64,000 bases of DNA from JADLHS01 sp049840435 (GTDB lineage Bacteria > Verrucomicrobiota > Verrucomicrobiia > Limisphaerales > JADLHS01). The stretch spans positions 124,001-188,000 of the forward strand of contig JASGKY010000044.1 of the NCBI GenBank assembly GCA_049840435.1, given 5' to 3'. Both the position numbers and the translations under genes were made by a program. Each line of letters opens with the position of its first letter. The stretch's first letter is position 1. A model generated the notes under the pieces. The model was not told the DNA's origin and did not search any database. It saw only the letters and a program-made list of their open reading frames with translations. Below, piece after piece: positions 47,232 through 56,758 of the stretch.

Positions 47232-48010
47232 TGAGTTCAACCCCGCAACGCATCGTCTGTCTCTCGGCCGAGGCGGCGGATTGGCTCTGGCGACTGGGAG
47301 CGTGGGACGCGGTGGTGGGTGTAACCGCCTACTTTGAACCACCGCCCAGCGCGGCGTCCAAACCGCGCGTCAGTGGTTTCAGTTCCGCGAGCCTGACGCC
47401 TATCTTACAATTTTCGCCCGACCTCGTCGTCACGTTCTCCGATGTGCAAGCCGGGATTGCTGGCGCGCTGGTAAATCACGGTGTTCCCGTGCTGGCGACC
47501 AACCAACGCACCCTTGCCGAAGTCGAAGCCACGCTAGCGTTGCTGGCGCGCGTGGTGGGGTGTGAAACTGTCGGAGAAAGACTTCGGGGCGAATTTCGGG
47601 AGAAGCTATCACCCGTTGTCGTTGCTGCCCGACCGCGGGTATATTTTGAAGAGTGGGATAATCCACTAATCACGGGCATCGCGTGGGTGAGTGAGTTGAT
47701 CGAGCGGGCTGGTGGTATGGATGTCTTTGCAAAACTACGGCATCAACGCGCTGCGCCCAGCCGGGTCATTTCTCCTGAGCAAGTGCGCGTCGCTAATCCT
47801 GAAATAATCTTGGCCTCTTGGTGCGGCAAGCCCGTGAACAAGACCGTATTTCAATCACGCCCCGGTTGGATGGAAATCTCCGCCGTGCGGAACGATCGTA
47901 TTTATGAAATTCCCAGCGCAGACATTTTGCAGCCGGGATTTCGGCTTATTCAGGGCTACGAAGCCATGAAGCAATTCATCAAAGCGTTTACGCCCCAACC
48001 TGCCGCTTGA
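47228..48010 (+). CDS. BtuF-like cobalamin-binding protein without signal peptide
   Basis: A 260-residue protein of the periplasmic-binding fold, beginning 'PQRIVCLSAEAADWLWRLGA' and continuing with 'FSPDLVVTFSDVQAGIAGAL', 'GVPVLATNQRTLAEVEATL' and 'RPRVYFEEWDNPL', as in BtuF-type vitamin B12 or siderophore-binding proteins. No signal peptide precedes the fold, so it appears cytoplasmic, which is odd for a transport component. It is the last gene of the riboswitch operon and is coupled to the CWC gene. It overlaps the convergent glmM by 23 bases. Confidence 0.82.
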   Translation: MMSSTPQRIVCLSAEAADWLWRLGAWDAVVGVTAYFEPPPSAASKPRVSGFSSASLTPILQFSPDLVVTFSDVQAGIAGALVNHGVPVLATNQRTLAEVEATLALLARVVGCETVGERLRGEFREKLSPVVVAARPRVYFEEWDNPLITGIAWVSELIERAGGMDVFAKLRHQRAAPSRVISPEQVRVANPEIILASWCGKPVNKTVFQSRPGWMEISAVRNDRIYEIPSADILQPGFRLIQGYEAMKQFIKAFTPQPAA

Positions 48011-49370
48011 TCGCGTCGCAGATGTCTTTGCTCCATTTTTCCAGCACGGCTTGTTGCGGGCCTTCGATGAGGAGACGCGCTTTTGGCTCGGTACCGGAAT
48101 AGCGCAGCAGCACGCGGCCCCCGGCGGGTTTTACATCAGCTTCCGCTTTTTCCACGAGGCCGAGGATGCCATCGAGTTTCTCGAACGGAGTTTTTTCGCG
48201 CACTTTGACGTTAGTGACGAGCTGTGGGAAGCGCGTCCAGCACTTGGCAAGTTTGCTCAGCGGTTTACCGCTAGATTTCATGATGCGCAGCATCTGCAAC
48301 GCGGCCACGAGGCCGTCGCCGGTCGTGCCGTAGTCGCGGAAGATCAAATGCCCGCTTTGTTCGCCGCCAAAGTTGAAACCACCGCGCAGCATTTCATCAA
48401 TAACCAGTTTGTCGCCTACGCCGGTGCGGATCACCTTGCCACCGGCTGCGTTGATGGCGGCATCGAGCCCGGCGTTGCTCATCACGGTGGAGACGAGCGT
48501 CTTTTCGGCAAGCGTGCCTTGCGCGAGCATGTCGAGCGTGGCGATGGCCATGATGTCGTCGCCGTCAATCAGTTCGCCTCGTTCGTCGCACATGATGACC
48601 CGATCGGCGTCCCCGTCGTGAGCGATGCCGACATCGGCGCGGAATTCCCTCACGAGTTGGCAAAGGCGTTGCGGATGCATCGAACCGCAATCTTGGTTGA
48701 TGTTTTTACCGTTGGGCGTGTCGCCAAACACCATGACCTCAGCGCCAAGTTCGCGCAGGACGCAAGGGGTGGCCTTGTAGGCCGCCCCGTTCGCGCAATC
48801 CACCACGATGCGCATTCCTTCGAGCGTCATGCCGCGCGGGAAACCGGCTTTGGCAAATTCAATGTAGCGTCCGAGCGCATCCGCAATACGCACGGCCCGG
48901 CCGATTTCTTCGGCAGTGGGGCGGATGTTCTCAATCTCACCGCTGAACACGAGGTTCTCAATGCTGGCTTCGATCTTGTCATCAAGCTTGTAGCCGTCCG
49001 CGCGGAAGAACTTGATGCCGTTGTCGGCGTACGGATTGTGGGACGCAGTGATGACAATCCCCGCGTCCGCCCGCAAGCTCCGTGTCACATACGCGACGCC
49101 CGGTGTCGGCAGCGGTCCGACGAACAACACGTCCACACCCATCGAGAGGATGCCGGAGGAGATGGCGTTCTCGAGCATGTAGCCGGAAAGCCGCGTGTCT
49201 TTGCCGATGACGATCTTGTGGCGACCGTGACCGCGCGCTTCGGATTCAAGGTTTTTGAAGACGTGGGCGGCGGCGCGGCCAAGTTTCAGGGCCGTTTCGG
49301 CGGTGACGGGTTCGACGTTGGCGGTGCCACGGACACCGTCCGTGCCGAAGATTTTCTTGGGTTTGCTCAT
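47988..49370 (-). CDS. glmM: phosphoglucosamine mutase
   Basis: GlmM converts glucosamine-6-phosphate to glucosamine-1-phosphate for UDP-GlcNAc and cell-wall synthesis. The 460-residue product has 'FGTDGVRGTAN' at the N-terminus, the phosphoserine loop 'GIVITASHNPYADNGIKFF' (S110), the metal loop 'HDGDADR' and the sugar loop 'GGEQSGHLIF', with the C-terminal phosphate site 'RYSGTEPKAR'. It overlaps cdaR by ATGA, the usual cdaA-cdaR-glmM operon. Confidence 0.97.
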   Translation of the reverse strand: MSKPKKIFGTDGVRGTANVEPVTAETALKLGRAAAHVFKNLESEARGHGRHKIVIGKDTRLSGYMLENAISSGILSMGVDVLFVGPLPTPGVAYVTRSLRADAGIVITASHNPYADNGIKFFRADGYKLDDKIEASIENLVFSGEIENIRPTAEEIGRAVRIADALGRYIEFAKAGFPRGMTLEGMRIVVDCANGAAYKATPCVLRELGAEVMVFGDTPNGKNINQDCGSMHPQRLCQLVREFRADVGIAHDGDADRVIMCDERGELIDGDDIMAIATLDMLAQGTLAEKTLVSTVMSNAGLDAAINAAGGKVIRTGVGDKLVIDEMLRGGFNFGGEQSGHLIFRDYGTTGDGLVAALQMLRIMKSSGKPLSKLAKCWTRFPQLVTNVKVREKTPFEKLDGILGLVEKAEADVKPAGGRVLLRYSGTEPKARLLIEGPQQAVLEKWSKDICDAIKRQVGA

Positions 49371-49804
49371 GGGTTGGGTTTGGGCGCGGAAATAATGATT
49401 TTCGGTTCGGGTTTTGGCGGGGGGGTGACCTGCACTTCGGTTGGCTCGAAGCGTACAACGGTGATGCCGTTGGGGACTGCAACGTCCAAGTGCTGGCGAA
49501 AACTTTGCGTGAGGTCAGCGGAGGTGAGATCGGCGAACACGCGGATTTCGCGTTCGACCAGACGTCCGACGGCGCCGGGACGGCCTTTGATCGTGACGTT
49601 TACAGTGGCGGGTTCGATCCGAAAGGTGCGCACGTCGGCCGTGCCGGAGACAATCTTGACCTCCAGATTGATGAACATCCGTTCCGTCTGGCCTTGCTCG
49701 GCGCTGAGGGCTTTGATCGTGAGCCAGATGACGATGGCGAGTGCCAGTGAAAGCAATTTCCAGCCGAAATTACGAAAGAGCAAGTTGCGCGAAAGGTCGG
49801 CCAT
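49367..49804 (-). CDS. cdaR: YbbR-like regulator of diadenylate cyclase
   Basis: A 145-residue membrane-anchored protein: an N-terminal helix 'GWKLLSLALAIVIWLTIKAL' and one YbbR domain ('RMFINLEVKIVSG', 'VNVTIKGRPGAVGRL', 'LDVAVPNGITVV'). Many CdaR proteins have several YbbR repeats; this one has a single repeat. It modulates CdaA. It lies between cdaA and glmM with 2-4 base junctions. Confidence 0.88.
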   Translation of the reverse strand: MADLSRNLLFRNFGWKLLSLALAIVIWLTIKALSAEQGQTERMFINLEVKIVSGTADVRTFRIEPATVNVTIKGRPGAVGRLVEREIRVFADLTSADLTQSFRQHLDVAVPNGITVVRFEPTEVQVTPPPKPEPKIIISAPKPNP

Positions 49805-49806
49805 GT

Positions 49807-50673
49807 TTATTTGCCCCCCCCTTGAGAAGTGGAACGGGTTTCGGTGCGGGTAATGACAGCAGTATCGGATTTGTGCGTTTCGTTTGGGCGCAGCCGTAAC
49901 CAGCCGAGTACACCGCGGGCGCGGGTGGGCCGGACAATCACTGAGGTTAGAAACGAGCGTAATTCTTCGATGCTGATGCCGCGGACCAGCTGCCCTTTGT
50001 AGGCGTAGGAAATCGCGCCACTTTCCTCGGACACCACAACGATTGGCGCGTCGGTTTCTTCACTCAGTCCCAGCGCGGCGCGATGGCGGGTGCCGAGAGA
50101 TTTGTTCAAGTCTGAGCGTTGCGTAAGCGGAAAGATGCACGCGGCGTAAGCGATCCGGTCCCCCTTGAGGATCACCCCGCCGTCGTGGATGGCGTTGTTG
50201 GGGAAGAAAATCGTTTCGAGCATTTCGGGCGTAGCTTCGCAATCAATCACGATGCCCGATTCGACCGCTTCGTAGAGCTGGATGGATTGCTCGATGGCGA
50301 TGAGGGCGCCGATGCGGACTTCGGCGAGGCGTTCGCAGGTGCCGACGACGACTTCGATGTTTTCCCGTTGCTCGCGGACGGTGGAGAAGAGGGGGAGATT
50401 ACCGAGTTCACCCAACATGCGGCGGATTTCCGGTTGGAAAATGATGACCGCGCCGAGGATGAGCACGAACGAAGCATTGCCCAGCAGCCAGCTTAAGACT
50501 TCGAGTTTCAGGAGCGCGGCCGCGAGCGTCGTGGCGAGCAGCAGGATAGTGAACCCGATCACCACCGGCCAACCCCGGGTGCCCCGGACGAAGCGTGTGG
50601 CCAGATAGATGCCCGCCGCGAGGATGGAAATTTCCAGCGCGGGCCGCCAAACGTCCTGAATGAGCTGCCACAT
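49807..50673 (-). CDS. cdaA: diadenylate cyclase CdaA
   Basis: CdaA makes c-di-AMP from ATP at the inner membrane. The 288-residue product has three N-terminal membrane helices (residues 10-80) and the DAC domain: 'FQPEIRRMLGELGN', the substrate motif at D164-G166 and 'LGTRHRAALG' (R196-H197-R198). The canonical DGA motif reads DGG here ('AIHDGGVILKG'). A Gly for Ala swap is mild but lies in the active site. The start overlaps the folP stop by one base. Confidence 0.93.
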   Translation of the reverse strand: MWQLIQDVWRPALEISILAAGIYLATRFVRGTRGWPVVIGFTILLLATTLAAALLKLEVLSWLLGNASFVLILGAVIIFQPEIRRMLGELGNLPLFSTVREQRENIEVVVGTCERLAEVRIGALIAIEQSIQLYEAVESGIVIDCEATPEMLETIFFPNNAIHDGGVILKGDRIAYAACIFPLTQRSDLNKSLGTRHRAALGLSEETDAPIVVVSEESGAISYAYKGQLVRGISIEELRSFLTSVIVRPTRARGVLGWLRLRPNETHKSDTAVITRTETRSTSQGGGK

Positions 50674-51512
50674 TATTTCTGTTGATCCAAAATTGCTTCC
50701 GTCACGCGGATGGCTTGGACGGTTTCGATCACGTCATGTGTCCGAATTATTTGCACTCCGGCGGTTATTGCCAGACACGCACACGCCAGCGAGCCGGGTA
50801 ATCGCTCCGCTATATTCGCCCCGGTGAGCGCTCCGATGAAGGATTTGCGCGAAACTCCCAGCAACACCGGGCGCTCCAGCGTTGTAAAACTCCGCAACGC
50901 GCTGAGCAACTGCAAATTGTGTTCCAGTGTCTTGCCGAATCCAATGCCGACGTCGAACACCACTTGGTCCGCGCTGACACCAGCCGCGTTCAATCGTTCC
51001 ATCCGGTCGCAAAAAAACACTTTCACTTCGGCGACGACGTCATCATAGACCGGGCGCGCCTGCATTGTCTGCGGCAAGCCTTGCATGTGCATGGCTACAT
51101 AGCCAGCCCCGGTTTCCGCGACGAGCTGCCACATGGCTTCGTCTTCGCGGTTTGCGGCGATGTCGTTCACAATGCTTGCTCCGGCGGCCAGCGCGGCCCG
51201 GGCCACGGCGGGCTTCATTGTATCAATCGAAAGCGGCACCTGCGTGCGCGCGACCAATCCTTCGATGACCGGGATGACGCGGTCTAATTCTTCCCGTTCG
51301 CTCACCGGAGCCGCGCCAGGGCGCGTGGATTCACCGCCGATGTCGAGGATGGCCGCACCTTGCTGTGCTAAATCCAGCCCGTGCGACACCGCTGCATCCG
51401 TGTCACAGAACCGACCGCCATCGGAAAACGAGTCCGGGGTGATATTCACGATACCCATGACGAGTGTAGGGCGTGGAAACCGGAATTCAAATTGGCGGGC
51501 GCGGAATAGCAT
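50673..51512 (-). CDS. folP: dihydropteroate synthase
   Basis: FolP condenses p-aminobenzoate with dihydropterin pyrophosphate in folate synthesis. The 279-residue TIM barrel has 'MGIVNITPDSFSDGGRF', 'ILDIGGESTRPGAAPVS', 'PLSIDTMKPAVARAAL', 'IVNDI', 'VVFDVGIGFGKTLEHN' and 'LLGVSRKSFIG', the complete set of motifs. It heads the folP-cdaA-cdaR-glmM operon, as in several Gram-negative phyla. Confidence 0.96.
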   Translation of the reverse strand: MLFRARQFEFRFPRPTLVMGIVNITPDSFSDGGRFCDTDAAVSHGLDLAQQGAAILDIGGESTRPGAAPVSEREELDRVIPVIEGLVARTQVPLSIDTMKPAVARAALAAGASIVNDIAANREDEAMWQLVAETGAGYVAMHMQGLPQTMQARPVYDDVVAEVKVFFCDRMERLNAAGVSADQVVFDVGIGFGKTLEHNLQLLSALRSFTTLERPVLLGVSRKSFIGALTGANIAERLPGSLACACLAITAGVQIIRTHDVIETVQAIRVTEAILDQQK

Positions 51513-51559
51513 TTAGGGCAACCAAGAACACAGACTGATGAGCACGCATGTAAACCAAT

Positions 51560-51947
51560 TTACTTTTTCCGTTCGATAAGTTCGATCTCATACCCCTCCG
51601 GCGCGTCAATGAACGCGAAGACCGTGCCGGTTGAAGTCGTCGTGGGTTCGTCGGAGTATTTCATCCCGTGCTTGGCGAGGTGTTTCTCAAATTCCGCCAG
51701 ACTATCCACCTCAAACGCCAGATGTGTCAGATCAGCTTGGACCTGCACGGATTCACTGCCCGGGAAATGGCACAGTTCGATCAACTCCTCGCTTTCCGAG
51801 GCTTTCATGAACACCAGTTCCGAACCGCGCCGGGGATTTGTGGCGTTTGACCTCCAACAAACCAAGAATGTCGCGATAGAATTTTACCGTGCGTTCGAGG
51901 TCGTTTATCCGGTAGCGGGTATGCAAAAGCTTTCTGGCCAGACTCAT
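51560..51947 (-). CDS. glyoxalase I-like VOC protein (one frameshift)
   Basis: A small VOC-fold protein of about 128 residues in two frames. The start 'KLLHTRYRINDLERTVKFYR' with 'DILGLLEV' and the end 'HLAFEVDSLAEFEKHLAKHG' with 'DAPEGYEIELIERK' match lactoylglutathione lyase, including His and Glu metal ligands. The frame changes near 51835, in a CCCC/GGCGCGG context. Lactoylglutathione lyase detoxifies methylglyoxal. It ends about 50 bases before folP. Confidence 0.75.
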
Positions 51948-52051
51948 GATCACAGGATAGCGGGAAGTACTGAGCGCGAAAAGCTGGTTTTCCGGCGGGA
52001 TTTCCCGTTGCGCCAAACGGTGGCTGTCTCTAGTCTCGGCCAGTCATTCTC

Positions 52052-53680
52052 ATGAAGCGCGCGTTGCTTGGAACGAAAAGGAAGAAGGCCACTCCGGCCC
52101 GGAAGCCTGTTTCCAAACGCCCGAAACCGGGAAAAAAATCCCCGCTTGCCAGAAGCAAGGCCAAAAAGTCCCTGCCAGTTCGGAAGTCGCCCGCGAAGAC
52201 CGCCAAGGCCAAGAGCGTTCCGCTGCAGATGGCAAAAGACAAAGCCGCTATCCCTAAACGTCAGGCTATTTCTAAGCCCAAGGCGGCCACGCCGGCTGCC
52301 GCTCGAAAACTGAAACGTGCGGTTGCGACGCAAGCAACGGCTGTCTCTCCCGCGGGCGCGTCTGCAAAACCGCGGCCTCAATCGAAGATTGCCCGCAAAA
52401 CCCGCCACAAGCCCGCACCCGCAGTGGTTTTTACGGTCGAAGCCGACGAGGAACTCGCCATGCCTGCAACTGTTTTGCCACAACCTCGAGTAGCTGATCG
52501 TAAGGCTGCTCGAAATCCCGTGCCCCAAAAACAGCATCAGACGACGGCGGCACCACTGATTGCCGTTCCATCCTTCTTGCTCGAAGGCGATGAGCCTAGT
52601 CATCCGGAAGTTGGCGGTCCGGGGGAAAAATTTTCCCTTGGTCCAACCGTTTCCTTGGAGCACCTCAGTGAAGCCATCGCGCCGTTACCCGAGGCGTACG
52701 GCACGGGGAAACTTTTTCTCACGGCCCGCGACCCGCACTGGCTTTATGCGCATTGGGATTTCACGCGCGAGGAACAGTTCCGCCACAATGCGCGCTCAGA
52801 GGATCGCCATCTGGTCTTGCGGGTTCATCCAGTCGCGCCTGCCGCGAAGCCGGTGGCGGAATATCACGTTCATCCCGAATCGAAGCATTGGTTCGTCCAT
52901 GTCGAGCGCGCCGGCGAGACTTACACGACCGAACTCGGTTACTATCAGCCGGGCCGCAAATGGCAGTCGCTGGCGTTCTCTACGCCGCAGCGCACGCCGC
53001 CCGACAACATCTCCACCGACTCGACGGTGAAGTTCGCTACCATTCCGGCGGAACTTTCGTTTGAGACCATGCTCGGTTTGCTAAAAGAGACCGCAGGCGA
53101 ATCTGTGGCGACGAGCACACCGTTGGCGCATGTCGTGGATCAGATCCGCCCCCGCGCCCGGGAACACTTTCCGAAAACCACCGCCGCTGGCGGCGACTGG
53201 ACCTCGGAACAAGAGCAGGCGTTAGCAGGCGTGCTTGCCGCGGATCAGGCCGGGGTGGCATTGCCCAGTTCGGAGGAATTTGTTGCGGAGAAATCCTGGC
53301 CGGAGTTCGCTTTCAACTTTGAAACCGGCGAAGCCGCCCCGCTTTCCGCGCCCACATCTTACGTCTCCTCGTTCTTTGGTGGCGAAGAGTCGAAGGATTT
53401 TTGGTTCAACATCAACGCCGAGCTGGTGATTTATGGCACGACCGAGCCCAACGCCACCGTCACGTTCGCCGGGAAACGGGTTCAACTGCGGTCCGACGGT
53501 TCGTTCCGCTTTCATTTTGCCTTACCAGACGGTCAATTTGAACTGCCCGTCACGGCTGTTTCTGCCGACGGCACCGATGGGCGCGCGGCAGAGCTAAAGT
53601 TCCTGCGGGGCACGGAGGTTCGCGGTGATGTCGCAGCTGCACCCGCTGATCCAGCGTTAAAACCGCCCCCCGGCGCCTGA
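52052..53680 (+). CDS. DUF4912-domain protein
   Basis: A 542-residue protein. The first 130 residues are Lys/Ala/Pro-rich and disordered. The core at about 205-320 is DUF4912-like: 'GKLFLTARDPHWLYAHWDFT' and 'VLRVHPVAPAAKPVAEYHVH' with 'HWFVHVERAGETYTTELGYY'. The C-terminal part has an Ig-like beta domain ('INAELVIYGTTEPNATVTFA'). It is directly upstream of the GH57 enzyme, a pairing seen in other genomes, suggesting a glycogen or polysaccharide-binding role. Confidence 0.82.
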   Translation: MKRALLGTKRKKATPARKPVSKRPKPGKKSPLARSKAKKSLPVRKSPAKTAKAKSVPLQMAKDKAAIPKRQAISKPKAATPAAARKLKRAVATQATAVSPAGASAKPRPQSKIARKTRHKPAPAVVFTVEADEELAMPATVLPQPRVADRKAARNPVPQKQHQTTAAPLIAVPSFLLEGDEPSHPEVGGPGEKFSLGPTVSLEHLSEAIAPLPEAYGTGKLFLTARDPHWLYAHWDFTREEQFRHNARSEDRHLVLRVHPVAPAAKPVAEYHVHPESKHWFVHVERAGETYTTELGYYQPGRKWQSLAFSTPQRTPPDNISTDSTVKFATIPAELSFETMLGLLKETAGESVATSTPLAHVVDQIRPRAREHFPKTTAAGGDWTSEQEQALAGVLAADQAGVALPSSEEFVAEKSWPEFAFNFETGEAAPLSAPTSYVSSFFGGEESKDFWFNINAELVIYGTTEPNATVTFAGKRVQLRSDGSFRFHFALPDGQFELPVTAVSADGTDGRAAELKFLRGTEVRGDVAAAPADPALKPPPGA

Positions 53681-53703
53681 AGTTCCCGCACGTTAGTTCT
53701 TCT

Positions 53704-53733
53704 CTTAAACTTAAGCTTCGTCTTAATCTTAAG
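53704..53733 (+). repeat. degenerate hexanucleotide tandem repeat
   Basis: Five 6-mers in a row: CTTAAA, CTTAAG, CTTCGT, CTTAAT, CTTAAG, between the DUF4912 and GH57 genes. It may also act in the transcript leader. Confidence 0.55.
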
Positions 53734-53801
53734 CGCAGTTACAGCCGACAAAGCACAGCCGAGTAAGTTTAAGGAAAAGATCAAGATCACGACCTGAACC
53801 A

Positions 53802-55375
53802 ATGAGCGGTTACCTTGCCATCATCCTTCATGCGCATCTGCCGTTCGTGCGACATCCCGAGCACGAAAAATTTCTGGAGGAAAGTTGGCTCTTTGAGGCC
53901 ATCACCGAGACCTATTTGCCGCTGTTGCAAGTCATGAACGGCTGGCAACGCGACGACATGAATGCGCGCCTGACGATGACACTGTCGCCGACGTTGTGCG
54001 CGATGCTGCGGGATCCGTTGTTACAGCAACGCTACGCCAAGCATCTTGACGATCTCATCGTGCTTGCCGACAAGGAACTCAGTCGCACGCATTGGGAGCC
54101 GCGATTTCAGGAGCTGGCGAAGATGTATCACACCCGCCTCACCGCCACGCGCCTGTTCTATCAACAACTCGGAGGCGACATCATCGGTAAGTTTCGCCGC
54201 TTGCAGGATTTTGGCCTGCTCGAAATCATCACCACCGGCGCGACGCACGGGTTGCTGCCATTGATGGCGAATCACCCGCCGTCCGTCCGTGCGCAGATCC
54301 TCATCGCCCGCGATCAATATCGTGAGTGCTTCGGTTGCGATCCGCGCGGCATCTGGTTGCCAGAGTGCGCCTATTTCGATGGCGTGGAGGCTTATTTGCA
54401 GGAGGCCAACATCCGTTGGTTCATTGTGGATTCGCATGGCTTGCTGCACGCGCATCCGCGTCCGCGCTACGGCGTGTTCGCGCCGGTGTTCACGCCGAAC
54501 GGCATCGCGGTGTTTGGACGCGACATGGAATCGTCGCGCCAAGTCTGGAGCCGCACCGAAGGTTATCCTGGCGATGTGCGGTATCGCGATTTCTATCGCG
54601 ACATCGGGTTCGACTTGGATTTTGATTACGTGAAGCCGCATTTGCCGTCGCCGGAGCATCGTGGTTTCACTGGCCTCAAATATTACCAGATCACGGGTGG
54701 TGATGCGCCCAAGCAGCCCTATGAACCCGCCACGGCTGCCGAAGCCGTTGCCGCGCATGCGGCGCACTTCCTCAAATCCCGCGTCGAGCAAGTTCAGGAA
54801 CTGGGGGCCATTCTGGATCGCCCGCCGCTCGTCATCTCGCCCTACGATGCCGAGCTATTTGGCCATTGGTGGTATGAAGGTCCGGAGTTCCTTGATGTCT
54901 TCGTGCGCAGGGCGTATCACGATCAAAAGGCCTTCGAGCTGATCACGCCCGAACAATATCTCCGTCGCCATCCGACGAACCAGATCGCCACGCCGGCCGC
55001 GTCGAGCTGGGGAGAGGAGGGTTACTATCGGGTCTGGCTCAACGAGAAGAACGAGTGGATCTATCGTCACCTGCAAATCGCGCAGGAACGCATGACTGAG
55101 CTGGTGAAGAAATTTTCCAAACCTGATGCGCTTCAGGAACGTGGTTTAAAGCAGGCCGCACGCGAACTCCTCCTCGCGCAGGCTAGCGACTGGCCGTTCA
55201 TCCTCCGTACCAACCGAGTCCTGACTACGCCCGCAAGCGGGTCAAAGCCCACCTACTCCGCTTTAACGGACTCTATCATCAACTCACCACCGGAAAGATT
55301 GACGAGAAGTGGCTTGCGGTAATTGAGGCCCGCGACAATCTTTTCGCCGACGTGAACGTGAGTTATTGGGCCTAG
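53802..55375 (+). CDS. GH57 1,4-alpha-glucan branching enzyme (frameshift near the 3' end)
   Basis: This family makes alpha-1,6 branches in glycogen. The product has 'GYLAIILHAHLPFVRHPE' at the start, the nucleophile region 'RGIWLPECAYFDGVEAYL' (E188), and the acid/base region 'LVISPYDAELFGHWWYEGP' near residue 350. The helical C-terminal domain breaks near 55215; another frame continues with 'YARKRVKAHLLRFNGLYHQL' and 'ARDNLFADVNVSYW' to a stop at 55375. Restoring one base joins them. It converges with glgC. Confidence 0.87.
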
Positions 55376-55438
55376 CGCAGAGCACGGGTGGTCGGCGGAG
55401 CGTCCCCCCGGAGTCTTATGCTGCGAATGCGTTCCCGG

Positions 55439-56758
55439 TTAAATCACCGTGTTGTCCGGAATGGAAGCGCCCTTGGGAATGACCACGATGCCGTCGCGGA
55501 TGAAATACAGCGGATGATCCACGTTCTCTGGCTTGCCCACGGGTGAGATGACGACGTTGTTGCCGATGCGGGCGTTCTTATCAATGATGGCGTTCTCGAT
55601 CTTGCAGTTTGTCCCGATGCCGACGCGGGGTTTGCCGGCGCGTTCGTGTTCGGTAATGGATTCCTTGGATTCGAAATAATCACAACCCAGCGCTACAACC
55701 CGGTTCAGTTGCGTGCCGGCCCCAACGATCATGCGCAGGCCGATGATGCTGTTGCTGATCTTGGAGGGGTTGATGATGCAGCCGTCTGAGATGACCGCGT
55801 GATCAATCTGTGCGCCGTTGAGCTTCGATCCGGGTAGAAAACGCGGGCGGCTGAAGATTGGCGCGCTCATGTCGAAGAAATTGAACTTGGGCAATTCTGC
55901 CGCCATATCGAGATTCGATTCGAAGAAAGCGCGGATTGTGCCGATGTCCTCCCAGTAACCTTGATAGATATGCGAGCAGACACGGTGCGTCTCGATGGAG
56001 CGCGGGATGATGTGCTTGCCGAAGTCGGTCAAATCGTTGTCCAGCATCTTGCGGACGACTTCGCGGTTGAAGACGTAGATGCCCATCGAGGCGAGGAAAC
56101 ATTCTTCGCTGCCTTCAATCTCAAGTTTGGAATACCAATCTTGCGGGAGGCGCAACGAATCCTGCACGGCGGTTTCCTTGGGTTTCTCGACAAAGCGGAT
56201 GATGCGGCGGTCTTCGGCAATCTGCAGGATGCCCAGCGCGGCGGCTTCTTTGCGCGGTACGGGAATCGTGGCAATGCTCACGTCGGCGCCGGTTTCGCGA
56301 TGCTCGGCGATCATGCGCCGGAAATCCATGCGATACAATTGATCGCCACTCAGGATGAGCAGGTATTCGAAGTCGTGATCAAGGAAGTGAATGAGATTTT
56401 TGCGCACGGCGTCCGCTGTGCCTTCGTACCACGACGTGTCGGCGAAGGTCTGTTGAGCCGCGAGGATTTCTACGAACCCGCTGGAGAATTGGTCGAACTT
56501 GTAGGACTGCGAGATGTGGCGATGCAGCGACGTGGAGTTGAACTGGGTCAGCACGTAGATGCGGCGAAAGCCCGAGTTGATGCAGTTGGAGATCGGCACA
56601 TCCACGATGCGATACTTGCCCGCGAAAGGGACGGCTGGTTTGGCGCGATCCTTCGTCAGCGGAAACAACCGGGTCCCCTGCCCGCCACCCATGATGACGC
56701 AAAGAACGTTGCTAGTGTTGAGGGATTGGCGGGTGATGCGACTGGTGTTGGATGACAT
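55439..56758 (-). CDS. glgC: glucose-1-phosphate adenylyltransferase
   Basis: GlgC makes ADP-glucose, the donor for glycogen synthesis, and is the committed step. The 439-residue product has 'VIMGGGQGTRLFPLTKDRAK', 'ISNCINSGFRRIYVLTQFNS', 'YEGTADAVRKN', 'ILSGDQLYRMDF' and 'VEKPKE', then a C-terminal left-handed beta-helix ('NAIIDKNARIGNNVVIS'). The frame is intact. With GH57 and DUF4912 it forms a glycogen block. It is divergent from the next gene with a short spacer. Confidence 0.95.
   Translation of the reverse strand: MSSNTSRITRQSLNTSNVLCVIMGGGQGTRLFPLTKDRAKPAVPFAGKYRIVDVPISNCINSGFRRIYVLTQFNSTSLHRHISQSYKFDQFSSGFVEILAAQQTFADTSWYEGTADAVRKNLIHFLDHDFEYLLILSGDQLYRMDFRRMIAEHRETGADVSIATIPVPRKEAAALGILQIAEDRRIIRFVEKPKETAVQDSLRLPQDWYSKLEIEGSEECFLASMGIYVFNREVVRKMLDNDLTDFGKHIIPRSIETHRVCSHIYQGYWEDIGTIRAFFESNLDMAAELPKFNFFDMSAPIFSRPRFLPGSKLNGAQIDHAVISDGCIINPSKISNSIIGLRMIVGAGTQLNRVVALGCDYFESKESITEHERAGKPRVGIGTNCKIENAIIDKNARIGNNVVISPVGKPENVDHPLYFIRDGIVVIPKGASIPDNTVI

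Noticed and set aside
48051..49853. Open frame of 600 codons antisense to glmM and cdaR
   Set aside because: It mirrors the codon structure of glmM and cdaR and has no domain of its own; the minus-strand genes have complete family motifs.
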